Assembly (NCBI GenBank): GCA_963540815.1 | Contig: CAUTQY010000009.1 | Location: 5,200-69,199, forward strand | Direction: 5' to 3' | DNA: 64,000 nucleotides | DNA from: Scybalousia_A sp963540815 | Lineage (GTDB): Bacteria > Bacteroidota > Bacteroidia > Bacteroidales > P3 | In this document: positions 8,916-18,433 of the stretch, in pieces | Position numbering within the stretch: the first letter of the stretch is position 1 | Layout: every line of letters begins with the position of its first letter | Program-made: the position numbers and the translations under genes | The notes under the pieces: generated by a model | Databases searched by the model: none | Told to the model about the DNA's origin: nothing | Seen by the model: only the letters and a program-made list of their open reading frames with translations

Positions 8916-9652
8916 TGACACTTGTCGTAGACATAGGTAATAGTAGAAGCAAATTTGCAGTATTTGAAAAAGACAATATTGTTTACACGGGTACTGTCTG
9001 CAAGGTGGAAGATTTAAAAGGAAAAGTACCTTATAAACAAAGCATAAAAAGTATTATTTTTTCTTCCGTAAAGAGTAAAGAGCAAAACGATAAAATCATA
9101 AAATTTCTGCGAACGGAATACAAAAATGCTTATATCTTGGAGTTTGAACATAATTTGGATTTACCTTTCATTAACAACTATAAAGACAAACAAAGTATAG
9201 GCTTGGACAGATTGGCCGGAATGAGCGGAGTGATTACTCTTTTCGGAAATAACATTTTGCTTATTGACGCCGGGACTTGTATAACTTTTGACTATTTGGA
9301 CGGTAAAAATACATACCAAGGAGGCAGTATAAGTTTGGGGTTTCAAACAAAATATAAGGCTTTATATAATTTTACGGCAAATTTGCCGTTAGTAGAAAAT
9401 GTAAAAACAGTAGAACTTTGTGCAAAAACAACACGGGATTGTATCCAATCGGGTGTTGTTAACGGTACAGTGTTTGAAATGGAAAAAACAATAGGAGCCT
9501 ATAAACAAAAGGCAAAGGATTTAAGAGTGGTTTTGACGGGAGGAGATGCCTGTTTTCTGCACAAAACTCTAAATACAACCACCATACTTTGCGAAAATGT
9601 GGTATTCTATGGGTTAAAAAAAATATTGGATTTAAATGCAAAAAAAAATTAG
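8915..9652 (+). CDS. coaX: Type III pantothenate kinase
   Basis: A 245-residue ASKHA-fold kinase that phosphorylates pantothenate in the first step of coenzyme A synthesis. It carries the family motifs: phosphate-binding DIGNSRSKFAVF at the N-terminus, GLDRLAG in the middle, IDAGTCITFD (second phosphate/ribose region) and GGSISLGFQ. CoaX enzymes use a monovalent cation and are not feedback-inhibited by CoA. The start overlaps the upstream stop (TAATG), and the 3' end overlaps the following outer-membrane protein gene by 17 nt. The order coaX - outer-membrane protein - TPR protein - lptC is one I recognise from Bacteroidetes genomes. Confidence 0.93.
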   Translation: MTLVVDIGNSRSKFAVFEKDNIVYTGTVCKVEDLKGKVPYKQSIKSIIFSSVKSKEQNDKIIKFLRTEYKNAYILEFEHNLDLPFINNYKDKQSIGLDRLAGMSGVITLFGNNILLIDAGTCITFDYLDGKNTYQGGSISLGFQTKYKALYNFTANLPLVENVKTVELCAKTTRDCIQSGVVNGTVFEMEKTIGAYKQKAKDLRVVLTGGDACFLHKTLNTTTILCENVVFYGLKKILDLNAKKN

Positions 9653-10943
9653 TATATTATTTATAATGATTGTCGCTTTAATGTGTCTTTGTGATGTTAG
9701 GGCGCAATATTCCGTGAGTTCTCCTTATTCCAAATACGGAATAGGTTCGATAATTACTACTCCCAATCAATATATCTCTTCTATGGGAGGAGTATCTCAA
9801 GCATTCAGACGTAACAATTTGGTCAACACTCTTAATCCTGCCTCTTATTCGGCTATAGACACTCAGTCCTTTGTTTTCGATTTGGGACTAACAATGACAT
9901 GGAAAACGATTAGCACCTCTTTGTCGGATTCAAAAAGTTTTTTGGCTTCTCTAAGCAACCTTTCCATTGCATTTCCTTTGACAAGAGGTCTTAAAATGGC
10001 AATATCTCTATCTCCCATTTCCGATATAAGTTATAGCGTTACGGATACCATTCATAGCCAAACAAACACAGCGGACGGCAATTATATTCCCACACATGCC
10101 AAAGGTTTTGACGGAAGCGGGGGGTTGGATAAAGTGACTTTGGGTTTGGCATATCAACCTTCGATAAATAATTTCCTTTCCAATTTCGCCGTAGGAGTCA
10201 ATCTGTCATATGTTTTTGGCAATATTTATCGTAGCAATATACTAAGTTTCGGGGGAGCGGAGGGATACCTCAATAGTAGAGCGGAAAAAAATTATAACAT
10301 ATCCGCTTTTGAAGTTGATTTGGGAATACAATGTTTTCAACCTTTGAAAAACGGGGATATTTTGGGAATAGGTTTTAGTGCAAGATTACCAAAAAAATAT
10401 TCGTTTGATGAAGAATATTTTCGTTACACCTACATAAATGAAGACAATGCCGCAACTTTGCAAGATACGGTGGAATACAAAAACATAAGCGGTAAAATAA
10501 CTATGCCGTATAAATTATCGGGAGGTTTGTCGTACGAAAAGCCAAATAAATTTTTCCTTGGAGCAGACGTTGTTTATACCAAATGGAGTAAGTTTTCTTT
10601 TGCGGAAGATGCTCAAGTCGGAATGAAGGATAACCTAGTTTTTGCCTTGGGCGGAGAATTCATACCCAATATATACGGTTCTTATTTGGAGAAGTTTGCT
10701 TATAGAGCAGGTATAAATTACGACAACGGATACATATGCCTTAACAATGAAAGAATAACCAAATTAGGACTTAACTTAGGTGTTTCTCTTCCTATCAAAA
10801 AGCTTGGTACGAATGTGAATATTTCTTTTGAGTACGGCAAATTGGGAACGACAAATCACAGTTTGATACGAGAAAATTATTATAGTATAGGTCTATCAAT
10901 AACATCCAAGGACCGTTGGTTCGTAAAACGTAAATACAGATAA
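9636..10943 (+). CDS. Outer-membrane beta-barrel protein, unknown ligand
   Basis: A 435-residue protein with a signal peptide (ending VRAQ) followed by YSVSSPYSKYGIGS, a conserved N-terminal motif of a Bacteroidetes outer-membrane family found between coaX and the lptC gene. The remaining sequence is dense in amphipathic beta-strands and ends in an aromatic-rich strand, consistent with a FadL/TodX-like or OmpP1-like barrel. Function is unproven. The conserved position beside lptC suggests a link to envelope biogenesis, but this is inference. It overlaps coaX by 17 nt and is followed 29 nt later by the TPR gene. Confidence 0.8.
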   Translation: MQKKISILFIMIVALMCLCDVRAQYSVSSPYSKYGIGSIITTPNQYISSMGGVSQAFRRNNLVNTLNPASYSAIDTQSFVFDLGLTMTWKTISTSLSDSKSFLASLSNLSIAFPLTRGLKMAISLSPISDISYSVTDTIHSQTNTADGNYIPTHAKGFDGSGGLDKVTLGLAYQPSINNFLSNFAVGVNLSYVFGNIYRSNILSFGGAEGYLNSRAEKNYNISAFEVDLGIQCFQPLKNGDILGIGFSARLPKKYSFDEEYFRYTYINEDNAATLQDTVEYKNISGKITMPYKLSGGLSYEKPNKFFLGADVVYTKWSKFSFAEDAQVGMKDNLVFALGGEFIPNIYGSYLEKFAYRAGINYDNGYICLNNERITKLGLNLGVSLPIKKLGTNVNISFEYGKLGTTNHSLIRENYYSIGLSITSKDRWFVKRKYR

Positions 10944-10972
10944 AATAAACAATAAATAACTATAAGACAAAT

Positions 10973-12319
10973 ATGAAGAAATTAACTTTATTGATTGTGA
11001 CAATGGCATTGCTGTTTTCCGGTAATGTCTTTGCACAAAGGTTTGGCGCAACAGAGGAGGATAGTGTGGAATGTATTATGAACAACTCTCTTTACGTGGA
11101 ATACTACAAGGCAAAACAATGGAAAGACGCATACGAGCCGTGGAAAAAAGTGTTGGAGTTGTGTCCTAAGTATCACAACAACACGTATATAAGAGGTAAT
11201 GTTATATTGGCCAACTTGTATGCAACGGCTGCCACAAACGAAGAAAAAGAAATGTATTTCCAAGACATGCTTTCTTCTTGCGACAAAAGAGGTGAAGCCT
11301 TTGGTGACAAAGCCAACAACATAGCAAGAAAGGCTCAACTATATTCTCAATACAAACCGCAAGAAACAACTACCATATACAATTTGTATAAAGAGGCTTC
11401 GGAGGTAGGAGGTGAGGATTTGGAACAACAATATTGCGTGCTTTACCTTCAGGCTACGGTTAATTATCTTAGGGATATAAAGGCAACTACCGAGCAAATG
11501 TCCATTTTATTTGACGTCTATGACTACGCTTCTGAAACAATGGAGTTGTCCCTAATACAAACTTCAAATGAGTTAGACTCAGTCACTCAACTGAATGATA
11601 CAAAGAACATGGAAAGACTTCAAAAAGAGTTGGATAACACTCGTGCAAACATAACTGCTTTGGAGACTACCATAGAACCTTTTGCCTCTTGTGAAAAGAT
11701 AATCCCTATTTATGAAAATCGTTTTAATGATAATCCTAACGACCTTGCTTTATTGAAAAAAATAACTATCAACCTCAGCCGCAAGGATTGTACGGGTAGC
11801 GAATTGTTCTTTAAGGCGACGGAAAATTTGCACAAAATAGAGCCCACTCCAAGAAGTGCTTACCTCATGGGACAAATGCTTTTGGGTAAGGAGGATTATA
11901 CAAATGCAGCAAAATACTTAGAGGAGGCAGAGAACACGGCATCGGATATTTCAACCAAATCAAAGGCAGCGTATCAATTGGCAATGGCTCTGTTCCATTC
12001 AAAAAGTTATGCCGCCGCTCGCACCGCAGCAAAAAGAGCTTCGGATTATGACAAATCCCTATTGGGAAAAACCACTCTTTTGATTGCTAATATGTATTTG
12101 GCTACTCCGGGACAAAATGCCGCTTTTGCCGCTTATGATGAGGCGGCTCGTGCCAAAGCGTTGGACCCATCGGTAACGGCAGATGCAAACAGAGTTATGA
12201 ATGCTGCACACGGACGTTTTCCTACCAAAGCAAATTTATTCTTCGAAGGAGGTAGTGCGGGAGGTAGCGTATCCGTAGGCGGATGGATAGGAGGAACTGC
12301 CACCGTTAGAACCAAATAA
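10973..12319 (+). CDS. Exported tetratricopeptide-repeat protein
   Basis: A 448-residue protein with a signal peptide (ending NVFAQ) and helical repeats along its length. TPR-like units are seen around residues 43-70 (YYKAKQWKDAYEPWKKVLELCPKY), 250-275 and most clearly 297-360 (AYLMGQMLLGKEDYTNAAKYLEEAE, then LAMALFHSKSYAAARTAAKRASDYD). A short coiled-coil-like stretch sits near residues 205-230. The C-terminus is Gly/Ser-rich (GGSAGGSVSVGGWIGGTATV). The last base pairs overlap the lptC start (TAATG). Likely a periplasmic scaffold, with a possible role beside LptC in envelope assembly inferred only from the neighbourhood. Confidence 0.8.
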   Translation: MKKLTLLIVTMALLFSGNVFAQRFGATEEDSVECIMNNSLYVEYYKAKQWKDAYEPWKKVLELCPKYHNNTYIRGNVILANLYATAATNEEKEMYFQDMLSSCDKRGEAFGDKANNIARKAQLYSQYKPQETTTIYNLYKEASEVGGEDLEQQYCVLYLQATVNYLRDIKATTEQMSILFDVYDYASETMELSLIQTSNELDSVTQLNDTKNMERLQKELDNTRANITALETTIEPFASCEKIIPIYENRFNDNPNDLALLKKITINLSRKDCTGSELFFKATENLHKIEPTPRSAYLMGQMLLGKEDYTNAAKYLEEAENTASDISTKSKAAYQLAMALFHSKSYAAARTAAKRASDYDKSLLGKTTLLIANMYLATPGQNAAFAAYDEAARAKALDPSVTADANRVMNAAHGRFPTKANLFFEGGSAGGSVSVGGWIGGTATVRTK

Positions 12320-12891
12320 TGACTTTTAGGACAAATATCAAAAAACGGACACAAACACTATACTTTTGTATTTTGTTTGTGTCTGTTTTTGTTTTTTATT
12401 CTTGTGAAGAGGATTGGTTCGGTAAGAAAAACAAGAATTTCAACAACAAACCCACACAAGTAATGTATGATATTTCTCTTTACAGAAGTGAGAGAGGACA
12501 AGTGCAAGCACATCTTACCTCTTCTTTGGTGGAGATTTACTCGGGAGATAGTGCAAGAACAGTTTTTCGCAAGGGTGTAAATGTCCTTTTCTTTAATGAT
12601 AATCTAACGGATAAAGCAAGATTGAAAGCAAATTATGCCGTAGATTATCAAGGTTCGGATGTTGTGCATTTGCAAGATTCCGTTAGAATAATAAACTATA
12701 ATAGCAATGATACCATATATTGCCACGATTTGTATTGGAACAAGGAGGCCAAAATAGTATATTCTCACAACCCTATAAGACGTTACACCACTAACGGACA
12801 AGACTACGGAGACGGACTAATAGCCAACGAACTTTTTGATAGCGTAACCATTATCAACCCTCACGGAAAACAGACAGTCGAGGACAAGTAA
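12319..12891 (+). CDS. lptC: LptC-like LPS export periplasmic protein
   Basis: A 190-residue protein with a hydrophobic N-terminus (FCILFVSVFVFYSC; the Cys could make it a lipoprotein) and a beta-rich domain typical of the LptA/LptC jellyroll. The region starting MYDISLYRSERGQVQAHLTSSLVEIY, with HLQDSVRI and DTIYCHDLYWNKEAKIVYS, matches Bacteroidetes LptC. There 'Y...G.....L.A..v..y' strands alternate with 'D.l.l..D.i.....' strands. LptC receives lipopolysaccharide from the LptBFG transporter and passes it to LptA. The C-terminus (GLIANELFDSVTIINPHG) matches the family end. Translationally coupled to the TPR gene. Confidence 0.82.
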   Translation: MTFRTNIKKRTQTLYFCILFVSVFVFYSCEEDWFGKKNKNFNNKPTQVMYDISLYRSERGQVQAHLTSSLVEIYSGDSARTVFRKGVNVLFFNDNLTDKARLKANYAVDYQGSDVVHLQDSVRIINYNSNDTIYCHDLYWNKEAKIVYSHNPIRRYTTNGQDYGDGLIANELFDSVTIINPHGKQTVEDK

Positions 12892-12925
12892 TAAAAGAAA
12901 ACATTTTTTATAAAAAATATTATTG

Positions 12926-13702
12926 ATGATAGAAAGAACTTTGCTATTGTTGGGGGAGGATAATATAAAAAAGTTACGACATGCCTCAGTGCTTATTGTC
13001 GGTTTGGGAGGAGTCGGAGCGTTTGCAGCCGAGTCTCTTTGCAGGGCAGGCGTAGGTAAGTTTGTTTTGATAGACGGAGATATTGTATCTGCAAGTAATA
13101 TAAACAGACAACTTTTGGCACTCAACTCCACAATAGGACAACATAAAACCGAACTTATGGTTCAAAGATTAAGAGATATCAACCCAAAGGTAGAGTTAAA
13201 CGTAATAAATGAATTCATAAGAGATGAAAGAATGTTAAACATATTGCAAACTCATAACACGGATTGGGTTGTAGACGCAATAGATACCTTGTCGCCCAAA
13301 ATATATTTGCTCATACATTGTTTTCATCTAAAAAGAAAAGTGGTATCCTCTATGGGAAGCGGAGGTAAATTTGACCCTTCGTTAATAAAAATCACCGATA
13401 TTTCTCAAACCTATAATTGTCCTTTGGCACTACATATACGCAAACAATTACACAAAAAAGGTATTTACAACGGAATTACAGCCGTTTTTTCACCCGAAAA
13501 GATAGATAAAAGTCGCACCGTAGAAGAATTTTCCGAGAACAAAAGAACCAACGTGGGCACTATATCTTATATACCTGCTTTATTCGGACTTAATATTGCT
13601 TCCGTAGTTATCAGAGATATAATAGGAGTATCCTTTCAAGAGCAAGTGAAAGATAATAAATATTACCGGAATAGAAAGCCCTTCCCTACTCCGCTCGGTT
13701 AG
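12926..13702 (+). CDS. tcdA: tRNA threonylcarbamoyladenosine dehydratase (ThiF/E1-like)
   Basis: An E1-like ATP-dependent enzyme that dehydrates t6A37 of tRNA to the cyclic form ct6A. The Rossmann ATP-binding motif VLIVGLGGVGAFAAESLCRAGVGKFVLIDGD is present, followed by NINRQLLA with the catalytic Arg and VVDAIDTLSPKIYLL. The conserved SSMGSGGKFDPS and the C-terminal AAxVIRDIIG-like helix match TcdA rather than ThiF or MoeB, and no zinc CxxC pairs are present. The length (~258 residues) fits TcdA. A TTG at 12923 immediately precedes the ATG at 12926; ATG is preferred. Confidence 0.87.
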   Translation: MIERTLLLLGEDNIKKLRHASVLIVGLGGVGAFAAESLCRAGVGKFVLIDGDIVSASNINRQLLALNSTIGQHKTELMVQRLRDINPKVELNVINEFIRDERMLNILQTHNTDWVVDAIDTLSPKIYLLIHCFHLKRKVVSSMGSGGKFDPSLIKITDISQTYNCPLALHIRKQLHKKGIYNGITAVFSPEKIDKSRTVEEFSENKRTNVGTISYIPALFGLNIASVVIRDIIGVSFQEQVKDNKYYRNRKPFPTPLG

Positions 13703-13719
13703 TAGCAAAGAAATTTCTT

Positions 13720-13932
13720 TTAGGCTTTTTCCATATCCGATATTAGTTGCTCTACATCTATTTCTATTTGACTGAGATTTTTTTTGCAAAAGTTTATCAA
13801 AACAGTAGCACGTTTCAATTTTTCGGAAATAACATCTATATCTGTTTTGTTGTTTTCTATACTGTTAAGTATTTCTTGCAATTCTGCGTACGCTGTCTTA
13901 TAAGTTAATTTTTCTCTATTTTCCATTTCCAT
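13720..13932 (-). CDS. xseB: Exodeoxyribonuclease VII small subunit
   Basis: A 70-residue helical protein with the XseB pattern: AYAELQEILNSIENNKTDIDVISEKLKRA followed by a second helix ending in VEQLISDME. XseB binds the C-terminal helices of XseA to form the nuclease that degrades single-stranded DNA to acid-soluble oligonucleotides. It lies one base downstream of the xseA stop on the same strand, the normal gene order. It converges on tcdA, leaving only 17 nt between the two stops. Confidence 0.88.
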   Translation of the reverse strand: MEMENREKLTYKTAYAELQEILNSIENNKTDIDVISEKLKRATVLINFCKKNLSQIEIDVEQLISDMEKA

Positions 13933-13933
13933 T

Positions 13934-15103
13934 TTATATTATTGTTGAACCAAACTCTCCGTCTGTCACTATTGTTGTAATATTGTCTTTTTGCTTTACC
14001 TCTGAAACGGATTTGATTATTTTGCCTTCTATTTTTGTTATACTATACCCTCTCTGCAAAACATTTATCGGGTCTAATACTTGTGAGAGTTTTTCCATCG
14101 TTTGCAAAGCAATTTTTTCTTTTTCCAACATTGTTTTGCCTGCCATCATAATTAATTCCGTATTGTGCAATAGATCTTTTTTCTTATTTTCTACAAATAT
14201 GTTTGTATTTTTAATTATAGCTTGTTTTATGTTTTCCATATTTTGCTCAAAAGATATAAACCTGTTTATTATAAAATCTCCCAGGGCCGTGGGGGTTATA
14301 AAGTTGGCAAAACTAACCATTTCTGCCACCGTTTCATTGGTAGAGTGTCCTATTCCCGTTAACACCGGCAGAGGAAATGAGGCTATTTTATGACACAACA
14401 TATAATCGTTATAACAAGACAGACCAATATCACCTCCGCCTCCTCGTATGATAAGCACACAATCAAAATAATCCTTTACGACCTCTATCACACTCAGAGC
14501 TTCTCTTATTTGAATACTTGCCCCATCTCCTTGCAACAAAGAGGGAAATAAATGCGTAAAGAAAGCAAAACCATGATTATTTTCCTCTATCGTTTGCATA
14601 AAATCACTATATCCCTTGCTACTTGCAACGGAAATAATGGCCAAACGTTGAGGTAAAATAGTAAGAGTTTTTTCTTTGTTAAGAGTCCAAATATTTTCTT
14701 TTTTCAGTCTTGATATACAATTTTGTTTTTCCCTTTCCAATTCTCCCAAAGTTACCATTGGATCCATATCCTCTATTATAAGACTCAATCCGTAAACGGA
14801 GGAAAAAGAAAGTCTTGCTCTGCACACAATACCAATACCATCTTTCAAAGGTTCGTTTACTATTTGTAAAAACTTTGCATTTATTCTTTGAAAATCCTTT
14901 TGCCAGATAATAGAACGAATTTGAGATACTATTTTCCCGCCTTGTTTTTCTACCAGCTCGGGATAAGCATGACCGGAATATTTATACAAATTAAGTTTGG
15001 AAATCTCCGCTCTTACCCAAAAACTGTTCGGATAGATTTTTCTTATATTTATTTCCAAAGAATCCGTTATTTCGGATAGGTAAAATATTTTTCTATCTTG
15101 CAT
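13934..15103 (-). CDS. xseA: Exodeoxyribonuclease VII large subunit
   Basis: The catalytic subunit of ExoVII. An N-terminal OB-fold (about residues 3-100, including FWVRAEISKLNLYKYSGHAYPELVE) is followed by the nuclease domain with RLAIISVASSKGYSDFMQ, VLIIRGGGGDIGLSCYND and LTGIGHSTNETVAEMVS, the conserved RGGG and GIGH motifs. A coiled-coil region follows, then LQRGYSIT near the end. An upstream in-frame ATG at 15145 exists, but a TAACTTTG promoter element at 15119-15126 lies between the two. Translation therefore most likely starts at 15103 (MQDRKIFYLSEI), giving 389 residues. Confidence 0.92.
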   Translation of the reverse strand: MQDRKIFYLSEITDSLEINIRKIYPNSFWVRAEISKLNLYKYSGHAYPELVEKQGGKIVSQIRSIIWQKDFQRINAKFLQIVNEPLKDGIGIVCRARLSFSSVYGLSLIIEDMDPMVTLGELEREKQNCISRLKKENIWTLNKEKTLTILPQRLAIISVASSKGYSDFMQTIEENNHGFAFFTHLFPSLLQGDGASIQIREALSVIEVVKDYFDCVLIIRGGGGDIGLSCYNDYMLCHKIASFPLPVLTGIGHSTNETVAEMVSFANFITPTALGDFIINRFISFEQNMENIKQAIIKNTNIFVENKKKDLLHNTELIMMAGKTMLEKEKIALQTMEKLSQVLDPINVLQRGYSITKIEGKIIKSVSEVKQKDNITTIVTDGEFGSTII

Positions 15104-15118
15104 AAAAAAACTTTTTTG

Positions 15119-15126
15119 CAAAGTTA
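15119..15126 (-). promoter_or_regulatory. -7 promoter element of xseA
   Basis: TAACTTTG on the minus strand, 16 nt upstream of the ATG at 15103. It lies inside the longer open frame and so supports the shorter start. Confidence 0.5.
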
Positions 15127-15145
15127 AAAAAATATGATTTTCCAT

Positions 15146-15361
15146 AACCTCTTATAGTTACAAATAATAAATAGCCCACAAACCAAATCCGTCAAATATA
15201 GAAAAGACATATAGTTTTTTGGTTTGTTTTACTGTGTAAAGTAATGGTGGGCAGAACAAAGGCAGATAATAACGGGAAAGATAGTCTGTGAATTTCAAAG
15301 TCTTTCCGTTATACAAACACTTTGCGAATATCTTATTTGTTATTGCTTGTATTTTTTTTAG
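15146..15361. other. Divergent intergenic region with two imperfect hairpins
   Basis: This gap separates xseA (minus) from the GNAT gene (plus). It contains an inverted repeat CAAACCAAA (15180-15188) with TTTGGTTTG (about 15217-15226). A second hairpin, AACGGGAAAGA with TCTTTCCGTT and one bulged base, lies at about 15271-15312. No open frame of note is present. The hairpins could belong to a small RNA or be chance structures of AT-rich DNA; nothing identifies a known RNA family. Confidence 0.3.
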
Positions 15362-15369
15362 TAACTTTG
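15362..15369 (+). promoter_or_regulatory. -7 promoter element of the GNAT gene
   Basis: TAACTTTG with TTTG at 15336-15339 (22-nt spacing), 31 nt before the ATG at 15401. Fits the Bacteroidetes promoter consensus. Confidence 0.5.
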
Positions 15370-15400
15370 CACAATAAAAACGTTATAAAATCTGCACACA

Positions 15401-15949
15401 ATGAGTATAAAAAAGGATTTTGATATTGCGCAATCTCTGTATATATCGGCTTTTCCCAAGGATGAAAGAAGACCGATAAAAAGTATTACGGAATTGTTAC
15501 AAGAGGACTATTTTGAGTTTATACCACTGTATACGGATAACGAGTTTGTGGGATTTGCAACCCTATGGATGTTTGAAAAGTTTGCATATCTGGAACATTT
15601 TGCCATAAGACCGGAAAAAAGAAATGGCGGTATAGGTTTTGCTTTCATAAAAGCCTTGCAAGAAAATTCCATAAAAGATTCCAAACTAATTTTTACACTA
15701 CCCCAAAAAACAATAAAAAACATCGTCATTGAGGTGGAAAAACCAGATAACGAAATTGCAAGAAAGAGAATTGGGTTTTATGAAAGATTGGGTTTTAAGA
15801 TATTGGACAACTATTACTTTCAACCTCCTTACAGCAAAGAAAACTCTGGTTTGGAAATGAAAGTTATGACATACTTTAATGATAGAGAGATAGAATTTGA
15901 GCAAATAAAAAACAAGTTATACAAATATGTATACAAGGCTACCGTATAG
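15401..15949 (+). CDS. GNAT family N-acetyltransferase
   Basis: A 182-residue acetyltransferase of the GNAT fold. The central strand pair FVGFATLWMFEKFAYLEHFAIRPEKRNGGIGFAFIKALQ contains the motif A signature, with R-N-G-G-I-G in the acetyl-CoA pyrophosphate loop. The later IGFYERLGFKIL segment is motif B. The substrate is not evident; similar short Bacteroidetes proteins are annotated only as GNAT. It has its own promoter and precedes the MurF-Alr gene by 39 nt on the same strand. Confidence 0.88.
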   Translation: MSIKKDFDIAQSLYISAFPKDERRPIKSITELLQEDYFEFIPLYTDNEFVGFATLWMFEKFAYLEHFAIRPEKRNGGIGFAFIKALQENSIKDSKLIFTLPQKTIKNIVIEVEKPDNEIARKRIGFYERLGFKILDNYYFQPPYSKENSGLEMKVMTYFNDREIEFEQIKNKLYKYVYKATV

Positions 15950-15988
15950 TATAATTTTGTGTTGATAAACTTAATTTGACAAAACAAA

Positions 15989-18400
15989 ATGAAAGTCACT
16001 TTCGGACAATTTGCAAAAAGAGTACATGGAAGTTTAAGCAACGAAAATTATTATGAAGCGGAAATAAAACATATTCTTTTTGATTCTCGTAAACTTAACA
16101 CTATAAACGGCACTGTTTTTTTTGCAATTTCCACAAACAAAGATAATGGGGAAAAATACGTAGAGGATTTATACAAAAAAGGTATAAGGCTTTTTGTCGT
16201 AGGCGAGAGTTACAGAGAAAATACGTACGAGATGAAAGAGGCTTGTTTTCTGAAATGCTCCAATGTAATAAAAGCCATGCAAACTTTGGCAATTATCAAA
16301 CGGGAAATGTTTGATATTCCCATTTGTGTGGTAACCGGATCCAACGGCAAAACAATAACCAAAGATTGGATTGTTTCCTTAATAGGAAACGAAAAAAAAA
16401 TATGTGCGAACGCCAAAAGTTATAACTCTCAGATAGGTGTAGCCTATTCCGTTTTTGCACTAAACGAAGAAACGGAGGTTGGTATTTTTGAGGCGGGTAT
16501 ATCTCAAAAAAACGAAATGCAGGTGTTGGAAGAAGTTATAAAACCAAGCATTGGAATATTTACAAACATAGGAGACGCCCATCAAATAAATTTTACTTCA
16601 ATAGAAGAAAAAATAACAGAAAAATTGAAGTTGTTTGTAAGATGCAAAAAAATAATTTTTCACGACAACAATCCCGTTTTAACCCATAGTATAAAAGAAT
16701 TTGCCCAAAAAAGAAAAATAAATTTAATATCTTGGGGAGATAATAAAAGCAATACCTATCAAACCAAGAACCTACTTAGAGAATTAAAATTACCTTTTTC
16801 GGATAAATCAAGTATTGAAAATGCTCTTAATGCTTATATTTTTTGTTTAACGCTTGGAATAGACAAAACTCATTTGCAACGCCGAATACAAAACTTGCAC
16901 ACAAGTGAGTCACGATTGGAGATTTTACCCGGTATCGTCAACTCAACTCTAATTAACGATGCTTATTCCAATGACTATGCCTCTTTGGAAATTGCTTTGG
17001 ATTATCTCAATTCTTTAACCGAAAAGGATAAACTCATAATTTTGTCCGACCTGCAACAAAGTTCTCTCAATAAAGAATTACTTTACAAAGAAATAAATAC
17101 TCTTTTCAAAAACAAAAACATACAAAATGCCATACTTATAGGTGATGATTTCTGCAAGTATAAGAATAATATTACTATAAATAATTGCAAATTTTATGCT
17201 AATACCAAAGATTTTATCTCAGGCTTTAGACGACAAGACTACTCTAACAAAGCCATACTTATAAAGGGAGCAAGAAGTTTTCGTTTCGAATATATAGTAA
17301 AACATCTTGCTTTGTTGGGGCATCAGAGTTATTTGGAAATAAATCTTTCTTCTATGGAGGACAACGTAAATTATTTTCGTTCTTTCCTGCAAAAAGATAC
17401 CATGGTTTGTGCAATGGTAAAGGCCTCAGCCTATGGCACGGGAGCAAAACAAGTATCTCTTTTTTTGGAAAAGAACACTAAGGTAAATTATCTTGCGGTG
17501 GCTTTTGCGGACGAAGGTGTGGAGCTAAGGCAAAACGGAGTAACTCTACCCATTATGGTAATGACGCCGGAAGAAGACGCAAAAGAAAAAATTTTGGAGT
17601 TTAATCTCGAACCCGTAATACATTCTTTTGAAGTCTTGGAACGTTTTTATTATACCAACACGAACATACATATAAAAATAGACACGGGAATGCATAGGTT
17701 GGGTTTTGATAAACAGGATATAAAAACATTGGTAAAGCGTCTTTCCCTTCATAAAGAGTTGAAAGTTAAGAGTATCTTTTCTCATTTATATGGGGCGGAC
17801 AATAGTGATTTGGACAAATACACATTGGAACAAATTGATTTGTATAATCGGTTGAGTTCGGATTTTGTCTCGGCTTTTGATTATAAGATAATACGACATC
17901 TTTGCAACAGTGCGGCTACAACGCGCTTTACTCAAGCTCATTTTGATATGGTAAGATTAGGTATTGGAATGTATGGTGTAGGTTGTACGGACGAAATTCA
18001 AAAACATCTCAGATGTGTTGTAAGTCTGTATTCTTGTATAACGCAAATACGTGATATAGACAAAAACGAAGATGTTTCATACGCAAGAAAATTTATAAGT
18101 ACTCGTCCTATGCGGATAGGAGTAATACCCATAGGTTATGCTGATGGTTTAAACAGACATTTGGGTAATGGAAATTTTTACGTCCGTATAAACGAACAAA
18201 ATTGTCCCATAATAGGAAACGTATGCATGGATATGTGTATTATAGATTTAACAGGCGTTAAAGCAGAGGTTGGAAACAGAGTAGAGATTTTTTCCGAAAA
18301 CAATCCAGTAGGCAAAATGACTAAAGCTCTGGATACTATTGCTTACGAAATCTTTACCTCCATTTCTCAAAGAATAAAAAGAGTCTATTATAGAGAATAA
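15989..18400 (+). CDS. murF: Bifunctional UDP-MurNAc-tripeptide:D-Ala-D-Ala ligase / alanine racemase
   Basis: An 803-residue fusion that couples making D-alanine to its use in peptidoglycan precursor synthesis. Residues 1 to about 445 are a Mur ligase: N-terminal substrate domain, ATP loop VVTGSNGKTITKDW (GSNGKT at 117-122), and a Mur_ligase_C-like region (SRLEILPG, NDAYSNDYASLEIAL). From about residue 452 the alanine racemase barrel begins (YLEINLSSMEDNV), with PLP Lys478 in AMVKASAYGTG, the IDTGMHRLGF segment, and the C-terminal beta domain with SYARKFIST, GYADGL and GNVCMDMCIIDLTG. The fusion is typical of Bacteroidetes. The ligase half contributes the D-Ala-D-Ala addition step only. Confidence 0.94.
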   Translation: MKVTFGQFAKRVHGSLSNENYYEAEIKHILFDSRKLNTINGTVFFAISTNKDNGEKYVEDLYKKGIRLFVVGESYRENTYEMKEACFLKCSNVIKAMQTLAIIKREMFDIPICVVTGSNGKTITKDWIVSLIGNEKKICANAKSYNSQIGVAYSVFALNEETEVGIFEAGISQKNEMQVLEEVIKPSIGIFTNIGDAHQINFTSIEEKITEKLKLFVRCKKIIFHDNNPVLTHSIKEFAQKRKINLISWGDNKSNTYQTKNLLRELKLPFSDKSSIENALNAYIFCLTLGIDKTHLQRRIQNLHTSESRLEILPGIVNSTLINDAYSNDYASLEIALDYLNSLTEKDKLIILSDLQQSSLNKELLYKEINTLFKNKNIQNAILIGDDFCKYKNNITINNCKFYANTKDFISGFRRQDYSNKAILIKGARSFRFEYIVKHLALLGHQSYLEINLSSMEDNVNYFRSFLQKDTMVCAMVKASAYGTGAKQVSLFLEKNTKVNYLAVAFADEGVELRQNGVTLPIMVMTPEEDAKEKILEFNLEPVIHSFEVLERFYYTNTNIHIKIDTGMHRLGFDKQDIKTLVKRLSLHKELKVKSIFSHLYGADNSDLDKYTLEQIDLYNRLSSDFVSAFDYKIIRHLCNSAATTRFTQAHFDMVRLGIGMYGVGCTDEIQKHLRCVVSLYSCITQIRDIDKNEDVSYARKFISTRPMRIGVIPIGYADGLNRHLGNGNFYVRINEQNCPIIGNVCMDMCIIDLTGVKAEVGNRVEIFSENNPVGKMTKALDTIAYEIFTSISQRIKRVYYRE

Positions 18401-18433
18401 TTTCATTTATATTTTGTTTAAAAAGAAAAATTG

